In this document: piece by piece, positions 28,001 to 41,935 of the stretch
Layout: each line of letters starts with the position of its first letter
Numbering within the stretch: the stretch's first letter is position 1
Assembly (NCBI GenBank): GCA_013365365.1
Contig: JABVXU010000162.1
Coordinates: 1 to 64,000, forward strand
Direction: 5' to 3'
Source of the DNA: Cruorifilaria tuberocauda
Taxonomy: Eukaryota > Nematoda > Chromadorea > Rhabditida > Onchocercidae
DNA length: 64,000 nucleotides
Program-made: the position numbers and the translations under genes
The notes under the pieces: generated by a model
Database searches by the model: none
Seen by the model: only the letters and a program-made list of their open reading frames with translations
Told to the model about the DNA's origin: nothing

Positions 28001-31000
28001 TTGAAATGCTGAACTGCTGTAAAAGGGCAGCGATGTCGTAAACCTTTTTGCTAGCATGCAAACAGACATCATAACATCATGACTGGAGATTATAAAATTA
28101 TAAAAATTTTTCAAAGGATGGAAATTTAAAGATAGTTTGTTTCACTTCTTCACCAATCTGAAGCCTACTTTTGATGAAATCAGCCGGCAGAAAAACCAAT
28201 ATTCATTGATTGGGACTTGAAAGGGTTGAAAAATGTATACTTATAAAAATAGCGCATGTGAAATGAGCACTGCAGAAGCGTAGTAACTATTTTGCGAGTG
28301 CAGTAATGGTGATAACGAGTCTCATCGATCATCATCAAAGTGATCATGATAATCACTTGTCATCAATCATATTCAAATATATTTTCTTGTACTACGTCCC
28401 TTTTTTAATGTCCTCAAGACGCTCAATTCTTCAGTTCTGTTTCTATCTCTTATTTACCTTACATTCCTATTCTATTAAACTTTGCTCTTTCTCTCTTTCA
28501 TATCATATTGACTATTATCAATATAATATATACACTGTAATATGGATCGCATTCATATAAATATACAACCTTTCAGTTTCATGTCTTTCAACAATTTGTT
28601 CAATTTTATTTCCCCATCAAACAATTCTTTTCTTCCGATATAAACGATTTTTTTATAATTACCTTTCGGAATTACATCCTCAATCTGCCATTCCAGCCGA
28701 TCGTCTCTGAATTTCCGTATTTCTTCGAGATTTTGGGAATTCCTGAACAGAATTAGATCCTTTCTTGAAATAGCTGGAGCTCTATTAAGTTATACCAGAA
28801 ATGCAAATGATAATTGTAAAATCAAGTAATTTCTGGATTGGCCAGAGATAAAAGTAATAAGGTTTATTGCTGCAAAGTTTTGAGGAATGTTTAAATATAT
28901 ATTACTGACTAGGTAGTCATTGTAAGTGAGGGCTTTCTGTATGAATGGCTTGCATTCTACTTTGTTTTTTATTATGCCCAGGTAATTGACAAAATATTGA
29001 GTAATTTAATTTATTTGATAAAAACTTACAAATGTCACAGATCATTTATCTCATACTCTTTCCAGACAATTCTTATTTTCGAAAGGCTTGCTGAAATTTC
29101 CAGGTGAGGAGCACTTAAAACTATACATCACTATCCACTGTCGGAAGTAAATAGTGTATGGAAGAAGGAATGAGAGAGAGAAGATAGAGAAAAAGGTTGT
29201 AGAGATCAGTGAACTGACAAATGAACTGGTGACTAAGATAAAGTTCAAAAATGCTGCATGCGACAAGTCGTAAAGAGGACAGATAACATTGCACAACGGT
29301 GGACATCTGAGATGGCAGAGGATGAGTGATTGTAGTGATGATGTGAGTTGCGATGACAAATGTGTTATTTGTAGATGATTGGCAGGGATTAATTCGGGAA
29401 GTGTAGATGGATTGGATGGATTGGAAACGACTAAGCATAGTACTATTATGATGGCTAAGCCGACCAGCGGCTTTTCTAAAACACAGAGTTCATAAGGCGA
29501 TTAGCTATTCTGGATAAGCTGATGTGTGCGCTGTTTCAGAAAAGACAATTGAAATCATCGCGTAAATGCCGAATGAAAGGGAAGGAAGGGGGAACGAGTA
29601 ATTCAGAATTTGAACCTGCTGCTTATTTATTGCTTAGAATTATTTATTGTTGCTTAGAAGCAAAAAGGTTTATCTTTTTCGATAATTTCAAAATCTTGTT
29701 AAGGTAGTTTTGATTATTATTTCGACTTAAATAATTCGAATTCATGAGATGCTTTTTTCATAAAGATTCGAAAAAATTGCAAAGAGAAATATCGAGAAAC
29801 CTGATTTAAATGAAATTTTGATCTGCTTTGAATTAATTGATCCCAAGAATTTTACATAAAATTAAAGGAAGTGTTCATCTTAAGAAGAAAAAGATGGTAT
29901 TCGATAATTTTGACCGAAGGTTTTCGTGTATATTAATTGATATATGCGAAGCACTTAAAGAAGGTCTGCTTCAGCGCGTTGTTTTGAGCAGTTCTCCGAG
30001 GTAGAGAAGGCTAAGAGTGGAGGATAAGAATAACCCACAGAATAACCACACAAGTTAGCACTTCTTGTTATCTTCAGGCTCCTTTCATCGCGAAAGAGGA
30101 TCCTTAATTTCCATTCCGCTTCTGAGAGTCTTTTCATCATCTTTTACTATTCCTTTTAACAGCTTCTTAACATAAGTGCTATTAGTAGGCATTCGATTAC
30201 ATCACTTTTTCAATACATAATAATGTATGATTAAATTGTATGAGTTAAGCTTAAAGTTGCAAGAAACAGGGCAGTTTGTTTGGTGAGACTGCCGAATTGT
30301 TTCCAATATTGAACTATTTTATGCTATATTCAATGCCTCTAGTAATATTCATACCAATATTTCCTTTTTTAAATTAGCTGATTTCCTTAATAGCATTTAA
30401 ATTGTCCAAAAAATTAAACTCATGAAATTTCACTTAAAGTGGCAAAAATGAAAAGGCAGGAAAGAGGGACGATCGTCTTAGAAAATGAACCGATGTGACA
30501 TTTATAATGTTAGTACCTAATCAATTACTTTTATGTCCAAAATATAATTTAAATTTACGAAAACCAGTGTATTATTTTGTAATGATGGATTTTGGGAAAT
30601 TTAATTTAATTTATTTAAAGATGAAAATTATTCGGAGATTTCCGTAGATTACATTAGTATTTTTATATCTTCAAAAATCGGGCACAGATTTTCAACAAAA
30701 GGAAATGGCATTTTCGAAAATGAATGCATGAGAAGCATAAATTAGAAGAAAAGTGAATTGGCGTTTTACATGAACTTAAATATTTAGGCTCAGTAATTTT
30801 TCTTATTGTAAATTAAGGTTCCTCTGTGCTGAAGACGAGGTCGTTCGCTGACTAACAGAAAGAAGGAAGAATGAGTAACAATGAAAATGCTGCAAAGTGG
30901 AATACTGCTATCAGTAGAACTGCGAATATTTGCAGTAAATCCTTTTTTTTCAATTTTCACAAATATTTATTGCTGTATACCAGAAATTTTCTAAAATTTT

Positions 31001-33038
31001 ATACAGAATTCACAACTTCGGAATTTTGATCTAAATTTAAATTAAATTCAAGTAAATTTAAAGGATTTTCTATGATGAGATAGATCATCAATCTTTGCAT
31101 AAATTAATCGTATTAAAATGGCACGGAGGAGTCTACAAATGACTCAATTAATCTTAAGAATTATGATGTAAAACAGAACAAATATTCTAGCTGTAGTTAA
31201 AAGTAAAAGCGGAAAATCAGCAAAAGTTATTTTGATTATTAAGGTGGAATCGCAGAGAGGAGTTCAAAAATTACTCGGAGTAACTTGTAAGATGCGACAT
31301 GAAAACTGAAGTTCATCAGAAGATAAGGTTGTGCATCGTAACAGAGAATCATAAGTGTGAAAAGCATAACTCAACATCATTGACAAGTAGGAGGTGAGGA
31401 GTGCAGGTGGAACAGGGAAGGGAGGGGATGAAGCACTGGGTCATAAAGTTCGCAGATGTATATTGCATTTTGCAGTTGCCAACAGATTCAACAGCACAAG
31501 TATTTATGGCGTATAGGTAGGTATTCGGAAGAGAGAGAGGCCATCGCTGTAAGCGTAGCGGCCGCTCTTTGATATTGCATCAGGAGAAAGGGCTCGTAAA
31601 TTGTCCAACCAAACCCTTTTTTAACGTTAATGTTTCTTTTTATGATATATCAGATAGATTATGTATATTGCAGGGCCGCTGCCCCTCACGTCTGTTTCCT
31701 TCTCAGAGCCAGTCCTTCAGCTATTTTTGATCCTCGCTATACAACTTCTTACCTTCACCTTCCTTTCTTCCTTCATTTCTCAATTCAGAAGTAGCAATGA
31801 GAAAACGGAATATGGCTGAAGAGCTACATGCGTACGTACACAACGCAACATGTACAATTTCACTTCATTACATCAAAAAGGACAAGGAACGCAAGACAAA
31901 CCTTACAATATCACACACACACACATCACAAGTTAAATGTATTCCAGCATTTTTACCCAATTACTTTAACAGTAATTGCGAGCCAATAATACATGAGTGA
32001 AAGGACAATGGCACAGTCTTCTCATTATTTTGCTAAGAATTCATTGAATTCACCTCTCTGCACTCCGTTACAAATGCAAAATTATAAGCATTCTCATTGG
32101 ACCCAGTTTCGAAATCGCATAAACTTTCTCTATTGAAACAGTTTTCTCAATGAATAGATCTATGGACACATATAAGCTATTTATTTCATCTCTATAATGA
32201 TGGAATTCACTTCCTTCTTCCACTCACTATAAATTATTCGTCAAGTTTATCAAACTGAACAAGTGCAGGTTGTCTTTCCTATTGGTCCGTAAACAGTTTA
32301 AATTCACTTATAACAACTTTTTCGGAATAATAAGACTATATTAATCGCTTATTAATGATGAATTTCGGTTCAATTTATGAACAGATCGACAGTTTTCAAA
32401 TTCAATTCTCTTTCAAGTTTTTTACAAAAGTGAAATAAATCCATTGTAAAATTCCATGAATCAAAACTTTCAAAATCAAATAATCTCTCAGAATTGTGCG
32501 TTTCAAAGAAGATTAGACAAAAGGTGTTACATAATTTAATTTTCAAACTGACTGGAAATGAAATTTGCCATACTCTAATTACAGCCAATTGTGCTTTATG
32601 ATTACTTCACGATTTCCGAAAAATGTTGCTACCATGCTTTTCCCTAAAGATAAAGCTTATTAAAAAAAGAAGGATGACACATCTCTATCCGATCGACAAT
32701 TTAGTTAAAAAGAATGAATGAGGTATTGGAAGTTAAAGTAATTTGATGCTTTTAATTCAAATTCCTTGACAATTATGCACCTTACTAATGACATAAACAA
32801 ATGAAAAAGCCTTCATTTTGGATTTAATTTCGGAAGTAAAATCAACACAACACTTATCGAGATAGCAGCAATAAATTTTGAAAAATTGTGACAACTGCAT
32901 TTAATGAATGCTTCTTCTTTCTTTCCTCTATAACAAATCTTTCTTGTAAAAACTTTGATTTTCAGTGAGAAACGAATTCCGAAGCTGAAATAATTATGTA
33001 TGCGTAAATCAAGGCTAGTTATCATTTATTCACTGTGC
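25001..33038. other. Non-coding region, no gene seen
   Basis: About 8 kb without a believable exon. Purine-rich and G+C-richer patches occur at about 25,290-25,450 and 31,380-31,600. They give long but compositionally odd open frames, for example a Pro/Ser/Leu-rich minus frame at 25,246-25,689 that is just the complement of a purine tract. A 15-base motif (TTGAATTAAAGCTAT) is directly repeated near 27,174 and 27,201. No RNA gene or transposon recognised. Confidence 0.5.
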
Positions 33039-33143
33039 TTATATAAATTTTCTATAAATTAGATTATATAAATTTCTATAAACATAAATAGATTATATAA
33101 ATTTTATAAATATAAATAGATTATATAAATTTTCTATAAATTA
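33039..33143. repeat. A+T-rich tandem repeat, about 28-bp unit
   Basis: Just under four units beginning with AGATTATATAAATTT, of about 25-29 bp each, differing by small insertions such as TCTA and CATAAAT. This is an A/T minisatellite and no coding potential is evident. Confidence 0.85.
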
Positions 33144-33774
33144 GTTCAATGATATTAATGATCAATGATATATTGATATAGTTTAATCATTGTTTTCCAT
33201 TAACTGCAATTAAAATAATTTTCAACTGCGATAGGACTTTTGCTGCAAAGGGAGGGAGAGGAATGAAACGAGTTTGTTGATGGATGTGAGACTATTGTAA
33301 AATTATGTATTCGAACTGTTTTAAAATGAAGAGTAAGCTTAACAGATGGGCGCTTGGATAGTGTTGAGGTGGCTTCTCTTGCCGCAAACTAAATCGTCAA
33401 TTAGTCGATGCTTATTAGAAATGACAGGAAGATAGCTCATTTGATTAAGTTAAAATTATCATTGGGTTGCTGATTTACGATTAAATTAATATATTCAAAC
33501 TTCCCAATCTCACTTCTGCTTTCTCTTTCCCTCTCATCTTCTGGCAATAATTACCATGTGTTATAAACTAATGCAACCATACAAAACCACTCCGCTATCG
33601 AAGTATAATCTGTTTCGATAGGTTCAATTTTTTTCATTTTAACTAGATGCAACTTTATTTCAATTACATTGAATTAAATTAAAGCTTATAGCAATATATG
33701 CATCAGAGTGACACAAAACAAAAATTAAATATCTTAGTTTAAAAAGTTCCATCAGTAGTTCAATTCCGTCCGCA

Positions 33775-33797
33775 ATATATATATATATATATATATA
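33775..33797. repeat. (AT)n microsatellite
   Basis: An uninterrupted run of about 11 AT dinucleotides. It produces a Tyr-Ile string in a short minus-strand open frame, which I reject as a gene. Confidence 0.9.
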
Positions 33798-35001
33798 CCG
33801 TAATTTGAAGCGCTGTGACGCAGCTGTCAATCCCTTACTCTGCACATGATCATAAGACGAAAAGTGGAATCTGAGTCATTAAATAATTTAGAACTTTAAG
33901 CTGCTTAATTATATGCATAACTGAAAAATCTCAATCGTATAATCTCACTTTACTGCAGCTATATCTCTTTATCTGAAGAGAGAAAAGAAGAAAAATACGA
34001 CGATAAAATCAAACTAATAATTCACCTGTTGCATGCATTAACAATTCATTATCAAATTACGAATAGTTTTTTTTTTTTTAGAGGCTGCAAAATGCCCTAA
34101 TACACAGCAACGTTAACGATCGCCACGCATACTACATACAGTTATATTAGGCAAAAACTACTACTGCTTTTAAGACATAAATAAGACAATTTCGGTGGCA
34201 CAACATTGGTCAGAGAAACTCATCCTTAGATTACATCGCCTAGATAAATGATAGGGAAAGATGAGCTGAAAGCTTTTCCCTTCCGGAGTAGTGAAATTTC
34301 CTGTTGAATCAAATTAAGGTTATGAATCAAAGAAATGAAAGGAAGGTCACCGATTATAAGTTCTTAGAAAATTTATTGTTTCAAAAGAAAACGAAAATAG
34401 AAAAAAAAAATCAAATGTAAGTTCGTCAAATCTGATTTGGATTGTAAATTTGTAGCACAACAGCCAATCATCAAATTTGTATTCCCCTAACTTCTTGAAT
34501 TTCTAAAAACCATAAAAACAATTTCCATTTATTTAAAAAAGGTTAAGGCATTCCTATGATTCGGTTATAGCAACTTTCAGTAAATTTTTGTTTACATGAG
34601 TTCGAGCATGAATTTTTTTTGTGTTAATCAATTTTCAATTTATTTTTTCCATGTAACGCTTCTATGAAAACTGATTTACCTTTTGATACTTGGAAGAATG
34701 CGAAACGTTATTTATCCGATTTCAAACTGGCATTTCTGAGAAATATTTTCGAAAGAAAATATTTTTGTGGATTGTTAAATTAGATTGAATTGGGGTTCGT
34801 TTAGTGAAGGTTGGATTTGGTGGGAGATTTTCTTGTGGACGAATTCGTACTGGATTTGTGTGATTGTAGCGCAAATGAAACGGAATAACAGTTTTATTTT
34901 GGAAAACAGCAATGAAATAACAAAGCAGCGATTGTAATTGAATTTTGTGGAAACTCTGTTCTACCACTGCCATCATGATCTTTTATAGATATAATTTTTA
35001 T

Positions 35002-35300
35002 GGGTGGAGAATTGCAAAGATGGGGATGTTTTGAATTTGATAAGCATTATTATGTTGTAAGGAGATTTATAACGATTGGGGTGTTTTGATACGTTAAGCA
35101 TTACTATGCTGTGAGAAAATTTACAAAGATTAGGTGGAGAATTACAAAGATGGAGATGTTTTGAACTTAATTAATATTATTATATTGTGAGGAAATTTAC
35201 AAGGATTGGGATGTTTTGACATGATAAGCATCATTATATTGTAGGGGAATTTTCCAAGATTGGAATATTTGGATATGATAAGCATTATTATTTGAAACAA
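35002..35300. repeat. Degenerate minisatellite, about 54-76-bp units
   Basis: Five diverged direct copies of a unit containing, in order, a block like AATTTACAAAGATTGGGATG, then TTTTGATATGATAAGC and ATTATTATATTGTGAGG. The first and third copies carry an extra GGTGGAGAATT block, which lengthens them to about 75 bp. Copies differ by many substitutions, so the array is old. I see no reading frame conserved between copies. Confidence 0.8.
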
Positions 35301-38300
35301 AGATAATCGGCTGGAATAAACATGGAAATACGAATTATCTGAGAGAAAATGAAAATGGATAGATGAAAAATTAGAACAATTTCTATAATGAGGATAATCG
35401 GTTTGAGTGCCAATGAAAATATTTTACATTTTACAAATAATGATTCAAAAATACTTATAATCAAAATTTAGTTTCGAGAAATTTCTCGACAAATATTTTT
35501 ATCAGTGCTTAATATTTGGAAAAGAATTATTAGCGTAAACACTTTTGTTATTCGAGAAAAGCATTGATGGCAATAGTTTTTTATTCTATCACTAAATTTT
35601 GTTAAACATGAAAGTCCCTAAATAAACAGCGGAAGAGATGTTTTGCCCGAAGCGTTAACATGCAACGTGAAGGAAGAGTTTCGGTTTTTCTTTAGATTTA
35701 ATTGAAGTACTCCTGTCATCTATCTTAGGTGATAATTTGAACAATATGGACAAGGAAAACCAGATGAGTAAAGAACAGCATGATTTAAGAATAGTTTTAT
35801 AAAATTGGATTTAGCATTCTACATTTACCTCACTGTGCGATCGAGGCTCAATCCTATCGACAATTAGTAGAAGACGAGGTTAAAGAGAAATGGAAGATAT
35901 GTATGTACCCAAAGCTATATTTTATTGTCCAAAAATTTAATGTCTAATATATCAGTGGGTGGGAACCAAATGTGATAAATGGATGGCCATTAATTCGCTT
36001 TCATATCCCTAAGGTAGGGTGAGTGCAGGAAGGGCGCATATCATCCATCCACTCTCTTAACGTTTTTATTATTCGAAAAAGTGAATTGGTCGTAAAAGAA
36101 GCCAATAAATCAAATGGGTATTAGGAATGGTCAGGGAAGCGTTGGCAGTGGTATTCCTTCAATACCATTATCATTCTTCGAAGGTCAAGCGCTTTTCTTT
36201 GGGAACTTGTCTTCCACTATCTCCCTTTTTTGATATATCCCTTATAAAACCTTGACATTTAGCATCTCAAAGAGGTAGCTAAATAATTGTGTTTGAAGAT
36301 TTTAAGGCTAGACAAAAAAAATGAGATTGGATAAGGTCAGAGAGTCTTTTAAAGATGGAAGCTAAGAAGCCATCAATGAGACGAATATAGGGATATTTAC
36401 AGGCTAAAGAATAATTGAGAATCAAGTGAATTCAAGAATATCATTTGATAAATCCATGGAAGCCATGATTTTCTCACTTACGAACCTTATTGTAATTTAC
36501 GATCATGTCGATCAATTACAAGCCGGATGTGTTAATGGGAGGAAAAAAAGCAACTGACAGTAATCGCATTAGTTCATAATCTATTCATATTAGCAATCAT
36601 ATCGATGAGAGCAATACAAACAAGTGTAGCGTAATGTTTTGCCATTCGATTTGCAGTCTGCTTTCCAAAATGTTTACATTTTATGCAGAAAGAACTAATC
36701 AAGAAATTCATTTTTTTATTCTACTTTAATAAAGTAGAATGTGCCGCTTTGCTGAAAGATTCAAAGTCTTAGCAAATGTTTCTTTTAATTTCTCTTATGT
36801 ATGGTACGAAGGTTTTGAAGAAATTAGCTCCTCGAACAAAATCATTTTTTTTTGCTCTGGTAATAATTTCATACTTACCAAGAATTACGTAGAATCATAC
36901 TTACGCAAGTTACGTAGAATTTATGAATTTTTTAGGAAAGCATTATTCAACTGGCCCAACACACCTGAAGCCGGTTTTCATCTGTGATAATTGAAACTGT
37001 TCTTAGTGCTGCTTGACAAGGGCGCAAGTAAGCAGATAAGAGTCGGTGGGGGAATTAAACAACTAACTCGGCGGCAGCTTTCTTTTATCTATCACACTTT
37101 ACATGGAAATACTGACAAAATATCCTGAAATGGTATCAGTATTTGTGGCATTTTTTCCGATGATAGCGTAATGGTGATAATAACAGTAATAGTGATGAAA
37201 GAGATTTCTTTTAAAAAAGTTAAATATATTTCTGCTGACCAGTATTAGTAATTTGCTGCATCCATCTAAATTGTAACACCTTACTTTCTTCCTTTCCTGT
37301 TTATCTCTCAATTCTGATAAACTCATGATAGCAACCGCAATCCTGACGATGGTTTGAATCACGATGATTTGGGGTATTAGCCGACTGCAAACGAGATAGA
37401 GACAAAAATAAAATAAAGTTATACCATGAAGTCTTTTTGTAACCAAAGATACAAATTTACGATCTACTGGTATTTTCTGTAACTCAGTTAATCTTGACAC
37501 TATGGAGATCCGGTAATGTTTATAATGTTGAAGACAGTAAATTGAAAGTGGAAAACAAAATCGACATTATTCGATATTCTTAAGCATAGGTACCTTCATA
37601 ATTTCTGTTAAAAAATCTTGAATCAACAATGGGAGAGAATAGGAAGGAGGAAATTGTTATTCACTACAGCGCCATGTGTAAGTCAAGAGATCAATAGAAA
37701 TCAATATGGTCATAAATTAACAACTACAACTTGCGCTAGTGATTCTCGAATAGTGGTCTTAACGTTCATTCAAAGTAGCGCGTAACTACACTAGGGTGAC
37801 CGGAGCAGCACAAAAGTTGAAATCACTTCTAAATGCTTTAAATTAACTGCAATGATTAAGCATATTATATAAAAGACATCAATCAATGAAAACATAATTA
37901 TTAGGACGTTCATATCGACAAATTTATGCGCAGTAAGTTTTCTCACGTCCCCAACTTTTCTTTGAATTAAAGTCATACTTACGTAAAAGTTTTACATTCC
38001 TTTCTGAAATTTAAACATTTACTAAATAACCAGATCGGCAGTTCAATCACACATCTTTGATTGTTATTACTCTAGGAATATAATTTTGAAAAAAGCAAGT
38101 CTACGCTATTTGAAGAAATTTTCAGAAAGAGTGTATAAAATATTGATTGCTGCGAGCATAAAATTTAAATTATTAAATAAAAGGGCGCAAAATGCTGACG
38201 ATAAAAAAGTAGTAATGAAAATAATTGTTCATATAACAGGGAAACATAAATGACGGCAAAGCGGGTAGACAGACGTGTACCAGCAGTACCGTGGTGCAGA

Positions 38301-41300
38301 CATACGCATAGACGCATTATACCTGCTGCTGATACAGTGGTGTAGACAAATTATACATCGGCACCACTTCATACGGACATCAAACAACCGCCTTTTTATT
38401 AGTACAATAAAGTTTTTATGATTTGTCAATAGCGCTGAAAGAGCGAAATAGAAGCTTATTTTTGCTTTTCACAATCATTTCACATTAACAATAAACTTGT
38501 TTAGCTTTTGATTGCATTTCAAGCACACTAATTCTTTATTTTATGTCCATTTGGTAAAAATGATAGATAGATACATATAATATATCATATGTTGAGCAGC
38601 TGAAAATTCAAAATGCAATCAAGAGAATATTTAATCAAAATGCAGCTTCATCATTAAACTGCTATGGGTATCAACAATGTATCAAGCAGTAAACTGTAAA
38701 AAGAGGCTATGTACAAACGCCGGTACTTTTGATAACACGAATAGGCGCATATAATATAGTTGTAGTAGCTCTAAAAATCTTGCGACTTACTTTGAGAATT
38801 CTTCATATTCGTTAGCTCTGTTACTTTAAAAATTTTAGTTTGACAGGAGAAAAAATATCGTTACTTTTCTCAAATAGCACCACAACATGCTTTTAACCAT
38901 GTTGGTTCAGCATCAGATGAAGTCAATACAGGTTAGCAGTACAGTTACGAGCGGTAATAGTCTATAAAAGATACATAAGGCTGGTTAATACTCTTTACAA
39001 TTTTTATGATGATTTCATCATGACAAAATCATTGTTAATATCCTTCCAACTTCTGGAACAAAATTACGAAGTTATCCAAATTATTGACATATGATAATTG
39101 ATGGATCGAGTGCATTGGTGTTCAATGGCGGTTATGAAATTTTTACGACCATATGATACCAAAATTATAGACAATCTATGGTGACTAATTATCTAAAGAA
39201 CCAATTCAAAAATTAAGATAGAACTTGAAACCATAGCAGAATTTATTCGGTTGTCAGTTGTTTGTTGCTCTACGATTTATAAATTTTCGTCACTAATGTG
39301 CGTAAAACTGATTATGAAGTCTTAATTGTAAATTCATATCGAAATGAACTGGAATAGGGATTGTATGCAAAATTTGAAAGTCCCATAAATATCGCAATAA
39401 AATTTTCGAATAATATTTTGTTCGTATATATGTGTATGTGTATCTACTCATACGCAAAACTATTTCATTGTGATGTTTTATATACGCATTTGACGGAGTT
39501 TCGGTTCCCAAAACTACATTATTTATAAAAATATGAAATGAACTGCATTTTTGATGTACGATGGAAGCATATTCCTTCCCTTTGATAAATAATCATAATA
39601 TTAAGAGAAACAACCAGCACTATAAAATATATCATAAATTTAATGGTCCCTTAATAAATATATTCAACATCTAACGATTAAATGCATTAGGAAGTGATGC
39701 AGGAAGTAGACATAATATGTTAAAAAGTATATTACAGTGCCTTCCAACAAACTAAATCCACAAATCATACCTGTACTACGTATATCTTCAAATTTAAATG
39801 AGTACTTCGCAACTTACAAACCCGTCCGTACCTTACTTACAGAGCATCCAGCAATATAAGGAAGTGCCACTTGCACTTTATTACCCGACGCATCATATCA
39901 AATGCGTATTCGTGCTTTTTGTGAGTACTTATAGACTACGGTGGAAGCTCGGGATTCGGTTTCGAAAGATGGAATGAAAGCGAAGAACTTATTCGTGGAT
40001 TCAAAAAATATTGTGCTTATCATTCACAAAGGTAATCAAAGGTAATTTGTATTTTTTAATTTTACAATATCATTGCCCAAAAAATATCAAAAGATCATTA
40101 GATCATTAATTCTTAGTTTCTATCCGAATCATTTCTTATGGCTTGTAGTTTATTTACCAAAATTGTTCGATGCTGAATTCAGAAGTGTTGTTTTTGGACT
40201 TAACTGAATAAACGGTCAGACTGGTGAGAAATTTTACCTGAAGTGAAACAAACGTTGAAAAGTTTGTCATTTTCCTAACGCATTTCTTGGCAGGCCACTG
40301 CATATAATAATATTATACAGAAATGTTGAAACAGAAAATATTTAATCGTAAATACATTTTTTTCGACTGCCCAATTTAAAGAGGAAAGTATAACAGGAAG
40401 GACAAATTCGCCTTAGACAAACAACGTAAACAACATCAATTTCAAAGGATGAAAAGAAAATCCGGCAAAGAGCTCATTAATAGGAATCGTAATATAGGCA
40501 AAATATATTGACAGAGAAGTTTTCGGCAGCGAAAATTTTTGATAATATACAAAATTTGATGAGGAAGTTGTTGGAATTGGAAACGAATGTATGTCTCCCT
40601 CGCATTCCTTCTATATATGCTGAAAAGCTTTTATATCTAATTGTATTCTGATCAATCATTGTCTGGTTAAATAATGTTAGATCATTTTCAGTTTCTCTTT
40701 CTACATTATTACTCTACTTTTTTAACAAAACTTTCATTGATCAGGTCACATAGCATAAATGCATTTAAAATTCAAGATTCCGAGTGTTCAGCACCGCAAA
40801 TGACTTATTAATATGAGAAAGAATAAAGAAATTAAATCGATCTGCATTGCTTCCCTCGTTTAAAAATATGATTAAAAAAGTAGCAGAACCTGCATAATAT
40901 ATCTGCGAGAACTTACCGATTTCATTAATCTAATAGTGGAAACTTTACAGAATGCCTTTAGGTAGAAAAAACTTTATATATTCTCAGAAAATTAAAATGC
41001 GGTGTGTGGCATATTACTTCATGCTGGTCAACATTGCAGAGAGTTCTGTTTAAAGAGTGCTTCATAGTATGTTTTGTCCGGCGTATCCGAAATCAAGAGT
41101 TGGTTTCTCTACCTAGATAATAATGAAGATTTCTCTAAAGCATTCATATTTTATATGAAAAAGATTTTATTCATTTACTTTGTTTAGCCTCCACTTGATA
41201 TTACTCATTTCAAAGTAATTTCAATTAAAGAAATCATTATCGCCACCCGATCACTTGGCGCAGCACAATTTTCAATATGTTCTTAAAATAGGATCGCCAA

Positions 41301-41935
41301 TACTTATTTGGATAGAACTAGCTAACAACTTTCAAAAGAAAATATTCTTTATTTTTTAACAACAAGTCTTGCACAAGTTCTCTGAAACAATTCTTCCCAC
41401 CAGATTCATAATTTTTTGCGCTATGTGAACTCTGTTTGAATAGCTAAGTCGAATTTATCATATATTTAAATCCCAAATCATACGCGGTATACAAATTATT
41501 AAATCTACATATTGTGCCCATATTTGTCTTTCTGCCATAAGCAGGGGAAAGAAAAGCAAATGTCAGCAATCATTAAGCATTTTCTTACGAGTTCATCTCT
41601 TAGTATATTATACTACTCCAGAAAAAGGAAAAGTGATTACAGAACTGAGCACCCTACAAACTTATTACCGTCCCTTCCTGTGTCTCGCCATGCTATTTCT
41701 TCCTTTGGGTGGATTTAAAAGCACTCAAATTTAACGGGCCGTTGTGTTTTTCTATTTGACGAACTGTAAGAGTAGCGGGAATCGTTAGTCGGTAGTCGTG
41801 CTTGTATGGGGTGCTTTTCCTGACTTGCCTTGCCTTATTTCGGGGTAATCTTTTTTCTCTTTAACTTTTAAATGCTGCTGTGGTACAAAGAAATGTATGA
41901 TCTTATGAGATGGAAGTGAATTAAGACCCGGAGAA
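35301..41935. other. Intergenic region ending in the TBC1D22 promoter
   Basis: About 6.6 kb with no believable coding exon. A direct tandem duplication of about 25 bp lies at 36,870-36,920. A patch of higher G+C with many CG and GTA/TAC steps lies at about 38,250-38,400 but has no recognisable identity. The last few hundred bases, including a G+C-richer patch at about 41,740-41,840, should contain the promoter of the plus-strand TBC1D22 gene. Confidence 0.5.
36870..36920. repeat. Short tandem duplication, about 25-bp unit
   Basis: Two adjacent copies beginning CATACTTAC and ending TTACGTAGAAT, differing by a 1-base indel and a few substitutions. It falls inside a plus-strand open frame (36,739-36,987) that I do not accept as a gene. 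Confidence 0.75.
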
